The position numbers and the translations under genes were made by a program. Shown here piece after piece: positions 27,446 to 36,482 of a stretch of 64,000 bases of DNA; within the stretch, counting starts at the first letter, position 1, and every line of letters starts with the position of its first letter. The notes under the pieces were generated by a model that was given only the letters and a program-made list of their open reading frames with translations, was not told the DNA's origin and did no database searches. This DNA comes from an uncultured Bacteroidota bacterium (GTDB lineage Bacteria; Bacteroidota; Bacteroidia; Flavobacteriales; Flavobacteriaceae): contig CACNDW010000003.1 of the NCBI GenBank assembly GCA_902619315.1, positions 1 to 64,000 of the forward strand, in the 5' to 3' direction.

Positions 27446-28048
27446 TTAAAATTTAAATACCAAAACTGCCGTTGCGTAGCTTACAAAAGTGGTATAGGCA
27501 GCATATTTGTGCCAATCCCTATCTTCTTTGGACCACGCATTAGTTGCGATCATTCCTGAAAAGTGAACATATGCTAAAAATTTATGTGCCTTAATGGAAT
27601 TTAAGCCTTTTACTCTATTTCTAATAAGAGGTGGAGGTGCGAAGAGTGAAAGTCCAGCACCGGTAAAATAGGAAGCGGTAACCCAACGTCCCAATTTTTT
27701 GTGGGTTTCATAAAGTTCATACTCACCATTATACAACTTACCACCCATAATCCCTTGAGCTACCATTCCCCCCAGTGTAAGGTAACCTAATATTTGATGT
27801 GATTTAAGCATGACATTCCGTACTTTTAACTCCTTTTCCCTTTGTTTAATAGACAGTTTTGATATCCCTGTCTTACGGAATAGGCCACTTTTACCCCACA
27901 AAAGTGATTGTGTAAAAATCATTTTTTGAGGCAACAATTGCTCATCCATCCTCATCTCTTCCTCAAACAAACTCTCGAAAAGTGAATCGCGGTCTTGAGC
28001 AGCTGCTAGTTGAAAAATAAAAAAAGTAAAAAAAATGATTTTTTTCAT
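27446..28048 (-). CDS. Four-helix membrane protein, cytochrome b561-like (tentative)
   Basis: A 200 aa exported or membrane protein with signal peptide MKKIIFFTFFIFQLAAA, a charged region (20-80), then four hydrophobic helices (about 84-102, 118-136, 155-170, 182-198). A histidine stands at or just before the start of each helix (H84, H116, H155, H180; also H162), the layout by which b561-type proteins ligate haem. That reading is inference; I do not recognise a named family. It sits immediately upstream of the YceI-like gene on the same strand. Confidence 0.65.
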   Translation of the reverse strand: MKKIIFFTFFIFQLAAAQDRDSLFESLFEEEMRMDEQLLPQKMIFTQSLLWGKSGLFRKTGISKLSIKQREKELKVRNVMLKSHQILGYLTLGGMVAQGIMGGKLYNGEYELYETHKKLGRWVTASYFTGAGLSLFAPPPLIRNRVKGLNSIKAHKFLAYVHFSGMIATNAWSKEDRDWHKYAAYTTFVSYATAVLVFKF

Positions 28049-28084
28049 CTAATTGGCTCCACAAGGGAACACTAAGATAAATTA

Positions 28085-29251
28085 TTAATACTTAAAAATC
28101 CCATCTGCCGATTGGATCGTCAATTTTTTTTCATTTGAAGCATGTACCCTACCTATAATTTGTGCACCTACATTAAAAGACTCCGCAATATCAATTAACT
28201 GTTGAGCTAGAGATTCAGGCAAATAAACCTCCATTCGATGACCCATATTAAATACCTCGTACATTTCTCTCCAACTAGTTCCGGATTCTTTTTGGATCAT
28301 ATCAAATAATGGAGGGCATTCAAAAAGATTATCTTTTATTACATGCAACTTATCAATAAAATGTAGAATTTTTGTTTGTCCTCCACCGCTGCAATGAACC
28401 ATCCCATGAATATCTTTTCGATCTATAGTATCCAGGATTTTTTTAATTACAGGTGCATAGGTTCTGGTTGGGGATAGAACCAATTGTCCCGTATCTAGAG
28501 GAGTATTTGTAGTGCCTGTTAATTCTTTAGAACCTGAGTAAATCAAATTGTTGGGCACGTCATTGTCAAAGGTTTCTGGGTATTTTATTTTGAGAGTTTC
28601 ACCAAACACATCATGTCTTGCCGAGGTCAAGCCATTGCTTCCCATACCTCCATTATATTTATCCTCATAGGTAGCCTGGCCAAATGAAGCCAGACCAACA
28701 ATAACATCACCCGCCTGAATGTTTGCATTATCGATTACCTCATTTTTTTTGATTCTTGCAGTTACGGTAGAGTCAACGATAATGGTCTTTACTAAATCCC
28801 CAACATCTGCAGTTTCGCCCCCGGTGCTATGAATTTTAACACCCAGTTGAGCCAAATTTGCCACCAATTCTTCTGTTCCATTGATGATTGCTGAAAGGAC
28901 CTCAGCAGGAATTTTATTTTTATTTCTACCAATAGTTGAAGACAACAAAATATTACTAGTGATCCCCACACACAACAAATCATCAATGTTCATAATTAAA
29001 GCATCTTGGGCAATACCCTTCCAAACTGATAGGTCTCCAGTTTCTTTCCAATAGGCATATGCAAGTGAACTTTTAGTTCCTGCACCATCGGCATGCATGA
29101 CCAAACAATAATCTTCACTTCCCGTCAAAAAATCAGGAACAACTTTACAAAATGCCTTTGGAAATAATCCCTTGTCTATATTCTTTATAGCATTGTGAAC
29201 ATCCTCTTTTTGTGAAGAAACACCTCTGATATTATACCTATTTTCTGTCAT
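28085..29251 (-). CDS. purM: Phosphoribosylformylglycinamidine cyclo-ligase-like (AIR synthase), long form
   Basis: An ATP-dependent AIR synthase-family enzyme of purine synthesis. It belongs to the longer (388 aa) Bacteroidota form, with the N-terminus YNIRGVSSQKEDVHNAI, LVMHADGAGTKSSLAYAYW, the metal/ATP region AQDALIMNIDDLLCVG and HSTGGETADVG. The second domain has ASFGQATYEDKYNGGMGSNGLTSARH and MVHCSGGGQTKILHF. It lacks any fused domain. Its promoter region diverges from glnA. Confidence 0.9.
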   Translation of the reverse strand: MTENRYNIRGVSSQKEDVHNAIKNIDKGLFPKAFCKVVPDFLTGSEDYCLVMHADGAGTKSSLAYAYWKETGDLSVWKGIAQDALIMNIDDLLCVGITSNILLSSTIGRNKNKIPAEVLSAIINGTEELVANLAQLGVKIHSTGGETADVGDLVKTIIVDSTVTARIKKNEVIDNANIQAGDVIVGLASFGQATYEDKYNGGMGSNGLTSARHDVFGETLKIKYPETFDNDVPNNLIYSGSKELTGTTNTPLDTGQLVLSPTRTYAPVIKKILDTIDRKDIHGMVHCSGGGQTKILHFIDKLHVIKDNLFECPPLFDMIQKESGTSWREMYEVFNMGHRMEVYLPESLAQQLIDIAESFNVGAQIIGRVHASNEKKLTIQSADGIFKY

Positions 29252-29267
29252 TGTATAAATTAGTTTT

Positions 29268-29275
29268 CAAATTTA
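29268..29275 (-). promoter_or_regulatory. Putative -7 promoter element of purM
   Basis: On the minus strand TAAATTTG matches TAnnTTTG exactly and ends 16 bases before the purM ATG. No clear -33 TTTG was seen. Confidence 0.45.
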
Positions 29276-29453
29276 ACACTATTACACACTAACACATTGG
29301 CATTCCATGTTTTTTATCAGTAAATCATTAATGGAATCTAAACAAATATAATTTATGAATGAAAAAATTCAGATAAGTGCGCCTAAAATTTATGATATTG
29401 AAAATTTACCCCAAAAAAATTAGTGTCTTCATAAAAATGATTATAGATTTTTA

Positions 29454-29483
29454 CAATTAACACCCCAAAAAGGGTTGTTATTG
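29454..29483 (+). promoter_or_regulatory. Hairpin upstream of glnA
   Basis: CAATTAACACCC and GGGTTGTTATTG pair over 11 positions with two single-base bulges, around an A-rich loop. It lies 42 bases before the glnA ATG in an otherwise featureless 274-base divergent gap. It could be a leader structure or operator for nitrogen control; no function is shown. Confidence 0.4.
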
Positions 29484-29525
29484 GGAAGAAATTTTATTTT
29501 TACTTCTTTAAACAAAATTCATGTT

Positions 29526-30533
29526 ATGGACAAATCTAAATTGGAATACATTTGGTTAGATGGTTATGTTCCAACTGCCAATCTTCGAAGTAAAACTAAA
29601 GTAATAGATGATTTCAGCGGTAAACTCTCTGATGTCCCTTTATGGGGATTTGATGGCAGCTCGACTCAACAAGCTGTAACTGGATCATCAGATTGCCTTC
29701 TCAAACCTGTTGCTTTATTTCCCGATCCGGGAAGAAAAAATGCATACCTGGTAATGAATGAAGTTCTTAACCCTGACTCTAGCCCACATATTTCAAATGG
29801 TAGGGCAACAATTGACGATGATGATGATGATTTTTGGTTTGGATTTGAACAAGAGTATTTTCTTTGGGACCCTGAAACTGATTTACCTCTTGGTTTTCCG
29901 AAGGATCAAACACCTCAAGGCCAATTTTATTGCTCAGTAGGAGGAAAGAATGCCTTTGGGAGAGAGATTATGGATAAACACCTTGATATGTGTTTAGAGG
30001 CTGGCATAAATGTTGAAGGTACAAATGGTGAAGTTGCTCCTGGTCAGTGGGAGTTTCAAACATTTGCTAAAGGTGCAAAATCTGCCGGAGACCAAACTTG
30101 GGTAGCAAGATATTTACTTGAGAGAATTGCAGAAGATTATGGACTGTCAATTGACTATCATCCCAAGCCACTTGGTGCGACTGATTGGAACGGTTCAGGA
30201 ATGCATGCAAACTTTTCTAATGGTACACTAAGAACTTGTGGATCTAAAGAAACCTACGATAAAATATGTGAATCATTCAGACCTGTAGTTAAAGAACATA
30301 TTGATGTTTATGGTGCATACAATGATCAACGTCTTACAGGTGAGCATGAAACCCAAAGTATTGACCAGTTTAGTTATGGTGTATCTGACAGGGGAGCATC
30401 TATTAGAATACCCATAATGACTGTAGAAAATGGATGGAAAGGATGGCTTGAGGACAGAAGGCCCGCGTCAAACAGTGATCCATATAAAGTTGCGGCAAGA
30501 ATAATTAAAACTGTAAAATCCGCTAAAGTATAA
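29526..30533 (+). CDS. glnA: Glutamine synthetase, GSII type
   Basis: It makes glutamine from glutamate, ammonia and ATP, linking to the ammonium transporters upstream. The short 336 aa form with IWLDGYVPTANLRSKTKV, LWGFDGSSTQQAVTGSSDCLLKP, FGFEQEYFLWD, VEGTNGEVAPGQWEFQ, HANFSNGTLR and the C-terminal YGVSDRGASIRIP is the eukaryote-like GSII family. The frame is open to 29475, but MDKSKLEYIWLDGY at 29526 is the family start. GSII is not controlled by adenylylation at the GSI tyrosine. A terminator follows. Confidence 0.95.
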   Translation: MDKSKLEYIWLDGYVPTANLRSKTKVIDDFSGKLSDVPLWGFDGSSTQQAVTGSSDCLLKPVALFPDPGRKNAYLVMNEVLNPDSSPHISNGRATIDDDDDDFWFGFEQEYFLWDPETDLPLGFPKDQTPQGQFYCSVGGKNAFGREIMDKHLDMCLEAGINVEGTNGEVAPGQWEFQTFAKGAKSAGDQTWVARYLLERIAEDYGLSIDYHPKPLGATDWNGSGMHANFSNGTLRTCGSKETYDKICESFRPVVKEHIDVYGAYNDQRLTGEHETQSIDQFSYGVSDRGASIRIPIMTVENGWKGWLEDRRPASNSDPYKVAARIIKTVKSAKV

Positions 30534-30562
30534 TTACATACAAAAAATGTTATTCTAAGTAT

Positions 30563-30593
30563 AAAAAATCCCGCTCTACTGCGGGTTTTTTTA
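30563..30593. terminator. Bidirectional terminator between glnA and the Ca2+/Na+ antiporter
   Basis: CCCGC (30570-30574) and GCGGG (30581-30585) with a 6-base loop. A-run before and T-run after, so it can end transcripts from both strands; its T-run touches the stop of the convergent antiporter gene. Confidence 0.92.
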
Positions 30594-31526
30594 TATAAAC
30601 AAGGGTATTATAAAAATAAAATAAAGGAAAAATAATATCAAACCTTCAATCCAACTAAGTTTTAAACCTTTGATGAAAAAACCCATAGGAAGCAATAAAA
30701 AAGAAATTCCAAACATCCACCATATGTCATTATTTAAAAAACCAGCATCTTCAATTGTGATGGGATGAATCATGGCAGTAATACCCATAACAGCAAGAAG
30801 ATTAAAAATATTTGATCCAATTAGGTTTCCTATGGAAAGGGCTTTTTGTTTGTTAATAATCGCAATAATGGAGGCTGAAAGCTCTGGTATACTAGTACCA
30901 ACTGAAACAATTGAAACACTGATGATACGCTCACTTACACCCAGGTTTTGAGCTAAATTCACTGCACCCTTTATCAAAGTCTCTGATCCCAACCAAAGGG
31001 AAAAACCACCCAAAATAAGGTAAGTTATAGTTTTTAATAACTTCAAAGCCTCATCATCCTGAGGAGCCTCATCTAAAATAGTCCTCTTTTGAAACTTGAT
31101 CAAATAAACAATAAAGAACAAAAGAAAAACTAATAATATGGCACCTTCATACGCCTCTAGCTGATAATCAAAAGCCGTGAATAAGTAAAAAAGAACAGAT
31201 GCTAAAATCATCATAGGCCAATCTGTTTTGTAAAAACTTGGAGTGACATAAATTGGGGAAATTATAATAGTAATAGCCAAAACAAACCCCAGGTTGGCAA
31301 TATTTGAACCTACCACATTTCCTATAGCTAAATCAGGATGCCCGCTCAAAGCTGAGCGAATACTTACGATCAACTCTGGGGCGGAGGTTGCAAAAGATAC
31401 CACTGTCATTCCAATAACGATTTTGGGAATAGAAAAACGTAATGAAAGGGCTACCGAGGCACGCATCAGCCAATCTCCCCCTTTTATCAAAAGAAAAATA
31501 CCAACCGCAACAGCTATTAAAGCCAT
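30591..31526 (-). CDS. Calcium/sodium antiporter (CaCA family, YrbG-like)
   Basis: A 311 aa inner-membrane cation exchanger with about ten helices in two inverted repeats. The two alpha-repeats are visible, VVSFATSAPELIVSIRSALSGHPDLAIGNVVGSNIANLG in the first half and VSVGTSIPELSASIIAIINKQKALSIGNLIGSNIFNLL in the second, each with the acidic ion-binding Glu. It exchanges Ca2+ for Na+ or H+. It stands alone, convergent to glnA. Confidence 0.94.
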   Translation of the reverse strand: MALIAVAVGIFLLIKGGDWLMRASVALSLRFSIPKIVIGMTVVSFATSAPELIVSIRSALSGHPDLAIGNVVGSNIANLGFVLAITIIISPIYVTPSFYKTDWPMMILASVLFYLFTAFDYQLEAYEGAILLVFLLFFIVYLIKFQKRTILDEAPQDDEALKLLKTITYLILGGFSLWLGSETLIKGAVNLAQNLGVSERIISVSIVSVGTSIPELSASIIAIINKQKALSIGNLIGSNIFNLLAVMGITAMIHPITIEDAGFLNNDIWWMFGISFLLLPMGFFIKGLKLSWIEGLILFFLYFIFIIPLFI

Positions 31527-31683
31527 AAATTAAATTTTGGCAAAGATAGTGTATTAGTAATCAAACATTATTGGTTAGCGAAAATAGCATTAAATAATTT
31601 TTAAGATATTCAAAGAATAATAGTATTTCCCCAGTTTTCATCTAGATTAATAATACCATAAGGTTTAAAGAAATTGGTATATT

Positions 31684-32358
31684 GTGGTAAAATTTTTAAA
31701 ATTGAGAAAATACTTTCTCGGCATATTATTTTATTACTTATTGATTAATTTCTCGTACTCTCAAACAGGATCTATTGAATTAAATAGTGGTGGATTTTCG
31801 TTTGTTCCAATTTTCACGTCTGATAAACCTCACATGATTTTTAGAGGTAGTACAAATCAAAATAAGCGATTAAGCTTAAATCTAATACACTTAATTATGT
31901 TAGATGGTTTCACTCCCAGTAATTACATGTTAATTGCTAGGTATAAAATCTTTGATAAAAAATTTAAAATATCAGTTGGTACAGAGTTTCCCGGAGGTTA
32001 TAGAGTTTTAAAAAATGAGGAATATAAATCAAGAAATGTTCATGAAATAAGATCATCATATGCTATTAACTCTAAAACAAAACTTTCATTATTATATATG
32101 CATGGTGAAGGAAGGAACTTTAATATGAGCAACAATTTCTACGCACTATATTTTCATAAAATTTTCAAAAAAATTACGACTACGTCACAAATTTATACTC
32201 TAAATTCAACCCTGTTAAATGAATCAATGATGGGTATAGCTCAGAAAGTTTCATTTAAGCTTGGAGTGAAGTTAAATTTAAATTTATTCTTTAATAGTTC
32301 AATTGATGGTGAGGAATATATTTCAAATAAAACTATTGGACTAGAATTTTATTTGTAA
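31684..32358 (+). CDS. Exported protein of unknown function, possible outer-membrane barrel
   Basis: A 224 aa protein with a signal-peptide-like N-terminus (LRKYFLGILFYYLLINFSYS) and a body of alternating polar and aromatic residues ending NKTIGLEFYL, as in outer-membrane beta-barrels. The only start that keeps the leader is GTG at 31684 (or the TTG at KLRKYF a few codons later); no ATG is available. Base composition is very AT-rich. I recognise no family. It opens the accessory region, 74 bases before the PIG-L deacetylase gene. Confidence 0.6.
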   Translation: MVKFLKLRKYFLGILFYYLLINFSYSQTGSIELNSGGFSFVPIFTSDKPHMIFRGSTNQNKRLSLNLIHLIMLDGFTPSNYMLIARYKIFDKKFKISVGTEFPGGYRVLKNEEYKSRNVHEIRSSYAINSKTKLSLLYMHGEGRNFNMSNNFYALYFHKIFKKITTTSQIYTLNSTLLNESMMGIAQKVSFKLGVKLNLNLFFNSSIDGEEYISNKTIGLEFYL

Positions 32359-32432
32359 TTTAATTGTAATCAAAAAAATAATTGTTTTAAAGTGTTGAAA
32401 ATTAATCTCTTAAGAAGTACTTTTATCAACAA

Positions 32433-33440
32433 ATGGATAGAAAAAAATTTATTTTACAATCATTTCTAGCTGGTTCATTATTTCCTGTAATTCTGAATGC
32501 TAATCCATTTTATCCAATTACACGGAGAGATTCAAATTATCCTTCAATAAAAAATATTCCCCATTTTTCAGATGATATTTATATTGAAAGGCCAGAATCT
32601 GGAAAACCTCATAAAGGTAAAGTATTAGCAGCAATTCAGCCCCACTGTGATGATATACCAATATTTGCTGGAGGTACAGTGGCTAAACTTATTCAGGAGG
32701 GATATACTGGTTATATGATTCGAACAACAAACGATGATGCCGCAGGAATAGGAAAAACACCTGGTGAGGTGATTTTAAATAATGAGATATCAAATAAGGC
32801 AACCTCAAAGGTTTTAGGGTTAAAAAAAGTTTATGACCTAGGCTATCGTAACCATAGAATGGAGGAATATAATATTCAAGAACTAAAGGCTCGTTTGATT
32901 TTTTTGTTTCGTCTTCTTAAAGTTGATACAGTCATTTCGTATGATCCATGGGGTCAATATGAAGAAAACCCAGATCATTATGTTACAGCAAAAGCAGTTG
33001 AGGCTGCATGTTGGCAGGCAGGAAGAAAGGAAGATTATCCTGAACATTTAGATGTGGTTGAACCCCACGCGGTAAAAGAAAAATATTATTTTGCCAGAGG
33101 ACCTCAATTGGTTAATAGGATTGTTGATTACAGCCCATATGTTGATTTTAAGGTAAGAAGCAATGTTGTTATTAAAAGTCAAGGCCCTGGAGGTGATGCT
33201 GGATCTAGATTAAGAAAATCACTTGAAAAAATGGGTAAAAAAATTCCCTTGTTGGGAAATAATGATGATACTGCAAATTACAACTATGTAAAACATTTTG
33301 TTTTAGATTTGGATTCCCAAAATTTAAGAGGGGTTCTGTCTGACAAGGAAGTGGGTAAAAAATATAATGTAGAGTGGGGGGAGCCTTTTCATTATATTGG
33401 TCCTAGAACTTCAAAAATTCCAAAATATATTGTCAAATAA
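32433..33440 (+). CDS. PIG-L family deacetylase, exported
   Basis: A zinc-dependent N-deacetylase of the LmbE/PIG-L fold, expected to remove acetyl from N-acetylated sugars or related amides. The metal motif is IQPHCDDIPIFAGGTVAKLI (PHCDD in place of the usual PHPDD), with the later ligand in PDHYVTAKAVEAACWQAGR. The N-terminus (DRKKFILQSFLAGSLFPVILNANP) looks like an export signal. It leads a run with the NTF2-like lipoprotein, heparinase-like lyase and TonB-dependent receptor, so an amino-sugar-containing glycan is a reasonable substrate. Confidence 0.88.
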   Translation: MDRKKFILQSFLAGSLFPVILNANPFYPITRRDSNYPSIKNIPHFSDDIYIERPESGKPHKGKVLAAIQPHCDDIPIFAGGTVAKLIQEGYTGYMIRTTNDDAAGIGKTPGEVILNNEISNKATSKVLGLKKVYDLGYRNHRMEEYNIQELKARLIFLFRLLKVDTVISYDPWGQYEENPDHYVTAKAVEAACWQAGRKEDYPEHLDVVEPHAVKEKYYFARGPQLVNRIVDYSPYVDFKVRSNVVIKSQGPGGDAGSRLRKSLEKMGKKIPLLGNNDDTANYNYVKHFVLDLDSQNLRGVLSDKEVGKKYNVEWGEPFHYIGPRTSKIPKYIVK

Positions 33441-33488
33441 AAACTTTAAAATAATCAATTATTTATATTTAAATTAATCTATAATACC

Positions 33489-34385
33489 ATGAAACTTTTT
33501 AAAATTCAACACTCTTTAATTCTTTTTTTATCTTTAGTAACCCTCTATTCTTGCCAAGATAGTGGTGGAATGTTGGTTAAGGATGGGTCTAGTTATAAAT
33601 TTGGAAACGATGGCATGTCATCTAACTTAATTTCTCTTGCGGAGGCCTATTCAGCTCGTGATCCTGAAAAACTTTTTACTTTTTACTCAGATAGTTTTTT
33701 GACTGAGAAAAGAAAAGAGTGGTCAAAAAAATATTTAGGTTCCTTAGACTCTTTGTCAATGGTGCCATACAAAGTAGTTCCACTTATCTCTGAGAATGGT
33801 AAACAAAGAGAGGTAATTGCTTGGTCTAAAGAAGAACGAATATACAAAAATGGTTCATATGAAAAGCTTGATCTAATGGAGGTTTTTGGACTTGATGAAT
33901 CAGGTAAAGTCAATTCGTTTAAACAGTGGAAAGCCATTGATTCTGTTAATTTCGGTATGCCATATGGTGGAAAGTTTATTGGCGTTGGAGACAATGAAAA
34001 TTCTGGAAGACCATTAGTGTTTTCAAACAGAGGAGAGGTAGAAATGATTGAAGGACTTGCAGAAGCCTACAATGCAATGGATGTTGAGTCTTTCACGGAA
34101 TATTTTGCAGAAGAAATTGAGTTTAAAAGCTATGATGGTAAAACTTATAATTATAAAAAAAGTGATTTGACTCAAGCGTTCAAGCCATACAAATCTATTG
34201 ATTGGAAGCTTTTATCCATAGTTCCATTAAAAATATCTAATACAGACGCTGCCTCCGGTGCAATGGTTCTCTCAACTGAAACCAGGGTATTCAAAAATGG
34301 TAAAAAATGGAAAAAAGAGTTAATGGAGTTAATATACTTTGACTTGGAGGGCAAAATTTCCGGAATGCTTCAGTTTGCTAGGTAA
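33489..34385 (+). CDS. Lipoprotein with two tandem NTF2/SnoaL-like domains
   Basis: A 298 aa lipoprotein (leader ending TLYSC, Cys22). Two related halves are visible: LAEAYSARDPEKLFTFYSDSF...YKVVPLISENGKQREVIAWSKEERIYKNG...DLMEVFGLDESGKVNSFKQW, and LAEAYNAMDVESFTEYFAEEI...LLSIVPLKISN...VLSTETRVFKNG...ELMELIYFDLEGKISGMLQF. The pattern (helix with LAEAYxAxD, then curved strands) is that of SnoaL/NTF2-like folds. No catalytic residues are evident, so it may bind rather than convert a ligand. Function is unknown. Confidence 0.78.
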   Translation: MKLFKIQHSLILFLSLVTLYSCQDSGGMLVKDGSSYKFGNDGMSSNLISLAEAYSARDPEKLFTFYSDSFLTEKRKEWSKKYLGSLDSLSMVPYKVVPLISENGKQREVIAWSKEERIYKNGSYEKLDLMEVFGLDESGKVNSFKQWKAIDSVNFGMPYGGKFIGVGDNENSGRPLVFSNRGEVEMIEGLAEAYNAMDVESFTEYFAEEIEFKSYDGKTYNYKKSDLTQAFKPYKSIDWKLLSIVPLKISNTDAASGAMVLSTETRVFKNGKKWKKELMELIYFDLEGKISGMLQFAR

Positions 34386-34473
34386 AATTTATATTTATTT
34401 CAACAGACAAGTATGGAGTCATAGTGTAACAAGTTTAGAATAATAAACCCTCAATGAAACATAAATTTGAAAA

Positions 34474-36321
34474 ATGAAAAATTTTTCCAAATTAACTAAC
34501 TCAGGGTTTACTTTTATTTTTTTATTAATAATAGTTTGTACTAAACTTTCATTTGCACAGGGAAAAATACAAATTCCCTCAAAAGGTGAAGTTTTGAATA
34601 CCTTAAAAGATCAACATCCGCGACTTATATTGGCAGAGAGTTTAGGTGAAATTAAAAAGTTGATTCAGGAAGACAAGCTCGCTCAACAAATTTGGGTATC
34701 CAATCTTAAATTTGCTAAAGAGTTATTGAATAAGAAACCATTAGTTTACAATAAACCAGATGGGCGAAGACTACTGCGGGTAAGCCGTGCAGCACTTGAA
34801 CGTATTCGTTCTTTAAGTTTGAATTATTTGATTCTGGGTGAAAAAAAATATGCTGAAAGGGCATGGCAGGAGCTCAGCACTGTAGCTTCATTCAGCGATT
34901 GGAATCCATCGCATTTCCTTGATTGTGCCGAAATGACACATGCTGTTGCCCTTGGTTATGATTGGTTGTTCAACTTTTGGAGTGCAGAGCAGAAAAAAAT
35001 TCTTCAAGATGCTATCCTACAAAAAGGTTTGAATCCTGCGCTAGAAGTATATGACAAAGAAGAGGGTTGGCATAAAGGAAATATTAATTGGAACCAGGTC
35101 TGTAATGGCGGTATTTCCATAGGTGCACTTGCTATTGCAGAGCATATTCCTGAAATCGCCTCAAAAATCTTATCTACAGCTATTGAAAGCATTCAGTTGC
35201 CTATGAAAGCTTATGAACCAGATGGTGGAGGCTTCGAGGGGCCAACCTATTGGGATTATGGTAGCCGTTATAATGTGTTCTTTTTGGATGCGCTGGAGAA
35301 TAGTTTAGGTACGGACTTTGGGTTGGGCTCATTCGAAGGATTTCGCCGCAGTGGGGATTTTCAAATTCAGTTATCTGCAACTAATCTCATGTGTTTTAAT
35401 TTTAGTGATAGTGATGTTAAAGCAATGTCAACTGCCCAACATTTTTGGATGGGAAAAAGATATGACCAAGCTCGTTATTCTGGGTTCAGATATATGGCAC
35501 TTAAAAGAGGTGTAGAGTCAAATATTTTAGATCTGTTGTGGTTTGATGATCGTTTCAAAAACTTTGATTTGAATAGTATGCCTTTAGATAAATATTTTCG
35601 TGTAGCTGAGATTGTTACCATGCGTGATTCATGGGATAATGGAAAGGGATTTTCTGTTGCATTGAAAGGTGGTTCAAGTACTCGTGTTCATAGTCATATG
35701 GATCTAGGATCGTTTATTCTTGAATACGATGGAGTACGGTGGGTTACTGACTTTGGAAAAGATGCACAAACCTATCAGCGTCACATCAACAAAGCTGGTC
35801 GGTGGGATTTCTACAGAACCCGCGCTGAAGGGCACAACACTTTAGTCATTAATCCTAAATTCAGGGGTAATCAGAAAAGAACAGAAGATGGAATTGCTAA
35901 ATTTACAAAATTTGAATCTGGGAAAGAATCTGCAATAGCAGTATTGGACGTTTCAAAATCCTATTATGATGAGGTATTATTTAAACGAACTTTTACCCTA
36001 AACAGAGGAATAGAATTTCGGGTCGCAGATGAAATAAAATGCAAAGAGCCTTCGGAATTATTCCTGTTTTATCACACAAAAGCTGAAATAGAACTCACCA
36101 AAAATAATCGCCAGGCAATTCTCAAACAAGATGGAAAATCTATAGTAGTAAACTTGGTTAAACCTATGGAGGCTCAGTTTGAGGTTTTGCCCGCCAAACC
36201 AATGCCTGAATCACCAATCCTGCCATTTCAGGAAAAGAATGAAGATACCAGAAAGTTGTCTATTCATTTCATAGAAACTGAAGCCGTTGATGTTGAGATT
36301 TCTTTTAGGAGTCTTAAATGA
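34474..36321 (+). CDS. Heparinase II/III-family polysaccharide lyase
   Basis: An exported lyase-like enzyme of 615 aa with signal peptide ending SFAQG. The (alpha/alpha) toroid domain carries KGNINWNQVCNGGISIGALAI (about 200-220) and PTYWDYGSRYNVFFLDAL (about 257-274, with a candidate catalytic Tyr). The beta-sandwich domain starts near SSTRVHSHMDLGSFILEYDGVRWVTDFGKD (candidate His near 408) and contains RTRAEGHNTLVINP. Such enzymes cleave uronic-acid polysaccharides by beta-elimination. The exact PL family and substrate cannot be given. A small terminator-like hairpin follows at 36361-36383. Confidence 0.88.
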   Translation: MKNFSKLTNSGFTFIFLLIIVCTKLSFAQGKIQIPSKGEVLNTLKDQHPRLILAESLGEIKKLIQEDKLAQQIWVSNLKFAKELLNKKPLVYNKPDGRRLLRVSRAALERIRSLSLNYLILGEKKYAERAWQELSTVASFSDWNPSHFLDCAEMTHAVALGYDWLFNFWSAEQKKILQDAILQKGLNPALEVYDKEEGWHKGNINWNQVCNGGISIGALAIAEHIPEIASKILSTAIESIQLPMKAYEPDGGGFEGPTYWDYGSRYNVFFLDALENSLGTDFGLGSFEGFRRSGDFQIQLSATNLMCFNFSDSDVKAMSTAQHFWMGKRYDQARYSGFRYMALKRGVESNILDLLWFDDRFKNFDLNSMPLDKYFRVAEIVTMRDSWDNGKGFSVALKGGSSTRVHSHMDLGSFILEYDGVRWVTDFGKDAQTYQRHINKAGRWDFYRTRAEGHNTLVINPKFRGNQKRTEDGIAKFTKFESGKESAIAVLDVSKSYYDEVLFKRTFTLNRGIEFRVADEIKCKEPSELFLFYHTKAEIELTKNNRQAILKQDGKSIVVNLVKPMEAQFEVLPAKPMPESPILPFQEKNEDTRKLSIHFIETEAVDVEISFRSLK

Positions 36322-36360
36322 TTTTATTCCATGCCCGTATTTACATTTAATCAAATACTA

Positions 36361-36383
36361 AAGGTGGGGCCTGCCCCTTTTTT
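36361..36383 (+). terminator. Short G/C hairpin terminator after the lyase gene
   Basis: GGGG (36366-36369) and CCCC (36374-36377) with a 4-base loop, followed by TTTTTT. The stem can extend by G-U and A-T pairs after a mismatch. It is the only structure seen in the 161-base gap before the receptor gene. Confidence 0.55.
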
Positions 36384-36482
36384 GAGAATTTTTATTTAAA
36401 TAGTATAAGAAAAACTAATTGATCTCATAAAGAAGCATTAAAACATTTAGAATTAATTAAGTCTAAATCAATTAATCGATTC

